From positions 62,001-126,000 of the forward strand of contig NZ_BAFZ01000068.1 in NCBI RefSeq assembly GCF_000308575.1: a DNA stretch of 64,000 nt, given 5' to 3'. Source of the DNA: Nocardia exalbida NBRC 100660 (GTDB lineage: Bacteria > Actinomycetota > Actinomycetes > Mycobacteriales > Mycobacteriaceae). Positions 59,777 to 64,000 of this stretch are shown piece after piece. Under the pieces are notes generated by a model. That model did not search any database. It was not told where the DNA came from and worked only from the letters and a program-made list of their open reading frames with translations. The first letter of the stretch is position 1. Every line of letters starts with the position of its first letter. A program made the position numbers and the translations under genes.

Positions 59777-62089
59777 TCATTCGGCGACGAACTCCGCCTC
59801 CCGCTCGACCGCTTCGATGGTCCGGCGCGGCACCTGGATCGGACCCGGGGTGTACGTGATCGCGCGCAATGCGCCGGTGTAGCGGAAGGTACCGCGGCGT
59901 TCGCGCAGATCCCAGGCCACCGGTCCGCGCGCGTCGACGCCGACGGAGATTCCGGTCCACGGCGACATGCCGACCAACTGGACCTGATCGAGCAGCCGTG
60001 CGACCTGGACGCCGTCGATCTCCACGGTGAAATCCCACCGCAGCCGTGGTCGCACCGTGGCGCGCACGGTGATGTGCCGCGCCCCGGCGGCGAGGGGTCG
60101 CGTGGTGACGCTGTCGTAGCGGCCGTAGCTGTTCAGACCGAACGTCACCCGGCCGTCCTCGAGGTAGAGCACATAACCGCCCAGCGGATCACCGTGCGCG
60201 ACGAGAACCCCTTCGTCACCGGACGCGTAGCCGGCGAGTTCCGCCTCGATGACGAAGTCTCGGTAAGCGATCAGTCGCTGTGCGCGATACCGTTCCAGGG
60301 TCGGCGTGCCGGGCAGCAGCCGGACGGGGGCCGAGAAGCTCTCCTCCTCCGGCCGCCGCCGCGCCAGATCCTGGCGCGTGACCAGCGGGAACACCGTGTT
60401 CGCCCAGGCGGATTCGTCCCATGCTGCGGCCAGCTCCGCGACCTTCTCCGGGAATCGCCAGGACAGATCGTGCAGTTCCGTCGGATCGGTGCGGACGTCG
60501 AACAGCTGCCACTCCGGCTCGTCGATATCGGTTCCCGGCTCGTACAGCGACAGCAGTTTCCACCCGTCCCGATAGAACCCGCGGTTCCCGATCATCTCCG
60601 AGTACTGCTCGGTGTGTCCGGACACCGCCCGTGGGTCACGCAGCGTCGCCACGGCCGACACGCCGTCGAACTGTTTCGCGGGCAGACCGTTGCGCACGCT
60701 CAGCCGCCGCAACCCGGCCAGCTCCAGCAATGTCGGCGCGAGGTCGGTGACGTAGGTGTACTCGTGCCGGATACCGTTGTCGTCACTGCCGCGCGGCAGT
60801 CCCTTCGGCCAGGAGATCAGGAACGGCACGCGCACCCCGCCCGCGAAGGTCTGGCCCTTGTAGAAGCGGAACGGCGTATTGGACGCCTGCCCCCATCCGC
60901 GCGGGTAGTGGACACCCAGCTTCGCGGTGCCGATCAGCTCCTCGTCGTGCGGCACGTCGCCGACCCAGTCCGGATCGGTGATGTGGGCGAACTCCGCGAA
61001 GTAGGTGCGGGTGCCCTCCGGCCCGCCCTCGGCGGTGCCGCCGTTGTCCGAGGTGAAGACCACGATGGTGTTGTCGAGTTCGCCGAGTTCCTCGAGCGTG
61101 CCGACGATGCGCCCGAGGCTCTGATCGATGCTGTCGACCATGCCCGCGTACACCTCCATGTACCGGGCGAATCGCCGCTGCTGCGCGGGAGTCAGCGAAT
61201 CCCACTCCGCCGCCTCGTATCCCGGTTCGGTATTGCGCGGTTTCTGCTGCGTGCCGGCGGGGAAGAGGCCCTGGGCGAGTTGCGCGGCGAACCGGCTCCG
61301 GCGTAGTTCGTCCCATCCCTTCGCGTAGCGGCCGCGATATTTGGCCAGATCCGCGGGCTTGGCTTGGAGCGGACCATGCATGGCGACGTGGGCGAAGTAC
61401 AGGAAGAACGGTTTGGCGGCGTCGTGCGCGCGCAGGTCCTTGATGTAGGCGATGGCCTTGTCGGTCAGATCGTCGGTGAGGTAATACCCCTTCGGGTACT
61501 CCTCGATATCGACGACCGAGGAGTCCGAGACCAGCTGATTCGGGTAGTAGAAGGAGTTGAGTCCCTCGAGCGAGCCGTAGTACCGGTCGAAGCCGCGCTG
61601 CGTCGGCCAGGAATCCCGGTGGGCGGCGGGATTCATCGTGGCGTCGCGCACCAGGTGCCACTTGCCGACCGCGTAGGTGGCGTAGCCGTTGCTACGCAGG
61701 ATCTCCGGCAGCGTCAGTATGTCGTCCGCCAGTTCCAGGCGAAGACCCGGATAGCCTGGGTCGGCGTTGGCGACGAACCCGAACCCGGCGCGGTGGGCGT
61801 TGATGCCGGTGAGCAGCGACGCGCGCGACGGCGAGCACAGCGGGGTGGTGTGGTAGTTCGTCAACCGAAGACCGTTCGCCGCCAACCGGTTCAGCGTCGG
61901 CGTCTCGATCTCGGAGCCGAACGGGCCGATATCGCTGTATCCCATGTCATCGATCAGCACCACGACGATGTTCGGAGCGCCCTCGGGGGCGGTGGGCGGA
62001 TAGCGCCAATCCGGCGTCGAATCGGTAGTGGTGCGACCGACCGAGCCGCCGAAGTCTTCGTAGCCGCGAGCATGGGGTGGAACAGGCAT
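59777..62089 (-). CDS. Arylsulfatase (type I sulfatase, Cys type)
   Basis: A 770-residue alkaline-phosphatase-fold sulfatase. Cys85 in TTPLCSPSRASLLTG is the residue converted to formylglycine by an FGE enzyme (not in this window). The metal site shows as VLIDDMGYSDIGPFG and VFTSDNGGTAEGGPEG, with VGKWHLV and HVAMHGPLQA. The last 170 residues form a beta domain, as in mycobacterial AtsA-like proteins. No signal peptide is visible, so it is probably cytosolic. I chose ATG 62089; a TTG four codons upstream (62101) is possible, and neither has a strong ribosome binding site. The physiological sulfate ester is unknown. Confidence 0.93.
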   Translation of the reverse strand: MPVPPHARGYEDFGGSVGRTTTDSTPDWRYPPTAPEGAPNIVVVLIDDMGYSDIGPFGSEIETPTLNRLAANGLRLTNYHTTPLCSPSRASLLTGINAHRAGFGFVANADPGYPGLRLELADDILTLPEILRSNGYATYAVGKWHLVRDATMNPAAHRDSWPTQRGFDRYYGSLEGLNSFYYPNQLVSDSSVVDIEEYPKGYYLTDDLTDKAIAYIKDLRAHDAAKPFFLYFAHVAMHGPLQAKPADLAKYRGRYAKGWDELRRSRFAAQLAQGLFPAGTQQKPRNTEPGYEAAEWDSLTPAQQRRFARYMEVYAGMVDSIDQSLGRIVGTLEELGELDNTIVVFTSDNGGTAEGGPEGTRTYFAEFAHITDPDWVGDVPHDEELIGTAKLGVHYPRGWGQASNTPFRFYKGQTFAGGVRVPFLISWPKGLPRGSDDNGIRHEYTYVTDLAPTLLELAGLRRLSVRNGLPAKQFDGVSAVATLRDPRAVSGHTEQYSEMIGNRGFYRDGWKLLSLYEPGTDIDEPEWQLFDVRTDPTELHDLSWRFPEKVAELAAAWDESAWANTVFPLVTRQDLARRRPEEESFSAPVRLLPGTPTLERYRAQRLIAYRDFVIEAELAGYASGDEGVLVAHGDPLGGYVLYLEDGRVTFGLNSYGRYDSVTTRPLAAGARHITVRATVRPRLRWDFTVEIDGVQVARLLDQVQLVGMSPWTGISVGVDARGPVAWDLRERRGTFRYTGALRAITYTPGPIQVPRRTIEAVEREAEFVAE

Positions 62090-62208
62090 CTGTGCAGTCA
62101 AAGCGACCCGGCGCCCGGCTCACCACGCTTTCGCGCACCGTGCGCCGAACGGGTGACCACGATGGTCCGGTGTTGCTAACTTCGCTCCTCGACCTTTACA
62201 GGCGCGAG

Positions 62209-63225
62209 TCATGCCTTCCGGTCGTGCAAAGCTTCGACCAGATCGGCCACATCCGCCGCGGACGGCGCGTAGCCCGGGAAATAGCAGCACACCTCCTCGA
62301 TTCCGGCGCCGAAGCGGGTGCGGATCTGCGCGGCGCACTCTTCCGGTGTGCCCGCCACCCCGATCGTGCGCACCATCTCGTCGGTCACCAGCGCCCGCAT
62401 CTCGGCGAAACCGCCTGTCTTGGACAACGCGTTGAGCGTGGAGTGCAACTGTTCCCAGCCCTCGACCTCGAGCACGGGACGATAGGCGGGGGTGGAACCG
62501 TAGAACGCGATCAGGGAGCCCACCCCGCCCATCGCGGCGGACAGCGCTTCCTCCGTGCGTCCGAGTGCGACCATCACCTGCGCGATCACCGGGAACCCGT
62601 CCGAGGTCCGGCCGGACCGGCGCAGGCCCTCGGCGAGGGCGGGCAGGGTGCGCTCGGTGAAGTGACGTTCGCTGTTGAACGGCATCACCAGCAGCCCGTC
62701 GGCGAACTCGGCGGCCTTGCGGGTCATCACCGGTCCGAGCGCGCCCATCAGCACCGGCGGAGGACCGAAGGGGTTCGGTCCGGGATCGAACGTGGGCGGC
62801 AGCAAAGTGTGCGTGTAATACTTGCCGCGGAAGTTCAACGGCGCCCGGCCTTCCCACGCGGCGAAGATGGCCCGCACCGCCGCCACGCTCTCCGCGGTAC
62901 GTTCCGCGGGCGCGCCCCACGTGCTGCCGTAGCGCTTTTCGATGTGGGCGCGGATCTGTGAGCCCAACCCCAGCCGGAACCGTCCCTCGCTGTAGACCTG
63001 CAGGTCGTAGGCCGCGTGCGCCAGGTGCATCGGGCTGCGCGGCCCGGCGATCGCCACGTTCGTCATCAGTTCCAGCGTCGTCGCGCCTGCCGCGACGACG
63101 AGGGGGAAGAACACGTCGTGTGGGCCCTCGAAGGTGAACAGGCCGTCGGCCCCGGTCTCGGCCAGCTCCCGCGCGTCGGTCGCGACCTGCCGCAGCGCTC
63201 CGGTGACCTGTAGATGGACCTTCAC
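62209..63225 (-). CDS. LLM class F420-dependent oxidoreductase (TIGR03617-like)
   Basis: A 338-residue luciferase-like protein. FTFEGPHDVFFPLVVAAGAT and LELMTNVAIAGPRSPMHLAHAAYDLQ followed by GRFRLGLGSQIRAHIEKRYG are typical of the F420-dependent TIGR03617 group. GTG 63225 follows a CGGAGG site. It stands 119 bases upstream of the arylsulfatase on the same strand. The substrate is unknown. It is not closely similar to the other LLM protein at 311-1357. Confidence 0.9.
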   Translation of the reverse strand: MKVHLQVTGALRQVATDARELAETGADGLFTFEGPHDVFFPLVVAAGATTLELMTNVAIAGPRSPMHLAHAAYDLQVYSEGRFRLGLGSQIRAHIEKRYGSTWGAPAERTAESVAAVRAIFAAWEGRAPLNFRGKYYTHTLLPPTFDPGPNPFGPPPVLMGALGPVMTRKAAEFADGLLVMPFNSERHFTERTLPALAEGLRRSGRTSDGFPVIAQVMVALGRTEEALSAAMGGVGSLIAFYGSTPAYRPVLEVEGWEQLHSTLNALSKTGGFAEMRALVTDEMVRTIGVAGTPEECAAQIRTRFGAGIEEVCCYFPGYAPSAADVADLVEALHDRKA

Positions 63226-63347
63226 TTCGACCTCCGTCGGTCATCGGCGCGCCACGCCTTCCGCGACACGACGACCCCATCGTATGGACAGCACTCCGTG
63301 CATGTGTCCAGTCCGATGGCAATCTGCGACAGCGGGTTCGAGCGCGG

Positions 63348-63893
63348 TCACAGACCGGGGGGCCGGTTCTCGCGCAGCGTGACCACGACCACGACGTCTC
63401 CATAGGGAGCCGCGCCCATGGCCAGTCTGTGCGCGAGGCGCGCCAAGCCGACCCGTCTTCCGTATTTGGTGTCCATGCCGGTCCGCACCTGGTCGATCAG
63501 CGGTCCGGTCCGCAGCAGTTCGGCCATACCTTGGTGCTGTCGCGACCCGAGGGCCGGCTCGCCGAGCCAGTCCCCCGCCTGCACGATGACCCGGCGGTCG
63601 CGTGCCAGGTGCCCGGCCTCGCTCGAATGCGAGGAGATCCGGAAGGCCAGGCGTCCGTTTTCGACCGGTAACACCAAGTGCGGCACGGTATTCCAGCGTC
63701 CTGACGCCTCCGGCCGCGGGTAGGTCACCAGCACTGTGCTCGCGTCCCACCAGAGCATTCCCGGCTGCCATTCGCTGGGACGGTCCGGTACGGCGAGGAC
63801 CCGATGCGCCGCCGGGAACGGGTTGTCTCGACGTGGGGTGTATCCGCGGACTCTGCTGCCGAGCAAGGAGCCGCCGTGCGCTGGATAGGTCAT
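63348..63893 (-). CDS. PPOX-like split-barrel flavin/F420-binding protein
   Basis: A 181-residue protein. The centre (ASGRWNTVPHLVLPVENGRLAFRISSHSSEAGHLARDRRVIVQAGDW) has the strand-loop pattern of pyridoxamine-phosphate-oxidase-like split barrels, which use FMN, F420 or biliverdin. The C-terminal part (VRTGMDTKYGRRVGLARLAH) is also seen in that group. The first 40 residues look unstructured. The frame is the only reasonable one in this stretch. Cofactor and function are unknown; the assignment is by pattern and moderate in strength. Confidence 0.62.
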   Translation of the reverse strand: MTYPAHGGSLLGSRVRGYTPRRDNPFPAAHRVLAVPDRPSEWQPGMLWWDASTVLVTYPRPEASGRWNTVPHLVLPVENGRLAFRISSHSSEAGHLARDRRVIVQAGDWLGEPALGSRQHQGMAELLRTGPLIDQVRTGMDTKYGRRVGLARLAHRLAMGAAPYGDVVVVVTLRENRPPGL

Positions 63894-64000
63894 GCGTGGG
63901 AACCTCCGGGATGGGTGCGGGTGGGGATTGCCGATCCGATCTCCGTACTGCGATCGGCGCCCATGGCGCCGTGGCGATGGCGTCCAGGCCCGACGCCTGG

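Noticed and set aside
63894..64000. An open plus-strand frame at the right edge
   Set aside because: It is too short, has no ribosome binding site and no recognisable sequence; it may simply be promoter DNA of the PPOX-like gene.

Overview
The window comes from a high-GC mycolic-acid actinomycete, most likely Nocardia or a close relative. It carries an ARC/Mpa proteasomal ATPase ending in GQYL. The order arc, LppK-like lipoprotein, TrmI, RecB-like nuclease, hisG-hisE, metH, PAC2 follows the M. tuberculosis Rv2115c to Rv2125 segment as I recall it. There are also two F420-type LLM oxidoreductases, mycofactocin genes and a DUF4185 protein (the family of mycobacterial D-arabinan-cleaving enzymes). 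I see no tRNA, rRNA, CRISPR array or intact insertion sequence.

Layout. 1-10.8 kb: a reductive-type pyrimidine degradation operon (nitrilase-type amidohydrolase, dihydropyrimidinase, LLM protein), a secreted cyclophilin, a K+/H+ antiporter pair whose membrane subunit is frameshifted, a membrane acyltransferase, a GT39 enzyme and a TetR regulator. 10.9-29.5 kb: the conserved mycobacterial-type segment, interrupted between hisE and metH by a three-gene operon (2-oxoglutarate oxygenase, methyltransferase, carnitine-type acyltransferase), a HAD phosphatase and a transmembrane Ser/Thr kinase. A decayed copy of the metH 3' end lies just beyond metH. 29.5-41.3 kb: an unusual adenylation-carrier-membrane acyltransferase fusion, then a regulator pair and the type II Wadjet genes jetA, jetB and jetC without jetD. 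41.3-49.5 kb: ArsR/SDR pair, VanY-like peptidase, a gene-poor stretch with DnaA-box-like motifs, an antitoxin-like protein, class I fumarase, a MarR regulator and mftD-mftE with divergent mftR. 49.5-54.3 kb: a complete stressosome operon (RsbR, RsbS, RsbT, RsbX, and a multidomain phosphatase/kinase) behind a stress-sigma type promoter. 54.2-64 kb: DUF4185 protein, AI-2E family transporter, topoisomerase IB, PepSY and exported proteins, arylsulfatase, a second LLM oxidoreductase and a PPOX-like protein.

The most interesting material is: (1) the oxygenase-methyltransferase-acyltransferase operon at 17986-21541, which has the enzyme types needed to hydroxylate, methylate and O-acylate a small amino-acid-like molecule, as in an acyl-carnitine; (2) the one-polypeptide activation-carrier-membrane transfer enzyme at 29586-32174; (3) the Wadjet system lacking its nuclease; and (4) the separated mycofactocin genes with a palindromic operator. 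At least eight genes have a TANNNT-like -10 element 5-7 bases before the start codon and no Shine-Dalgarno sequence, so leaderless transcription is common here.
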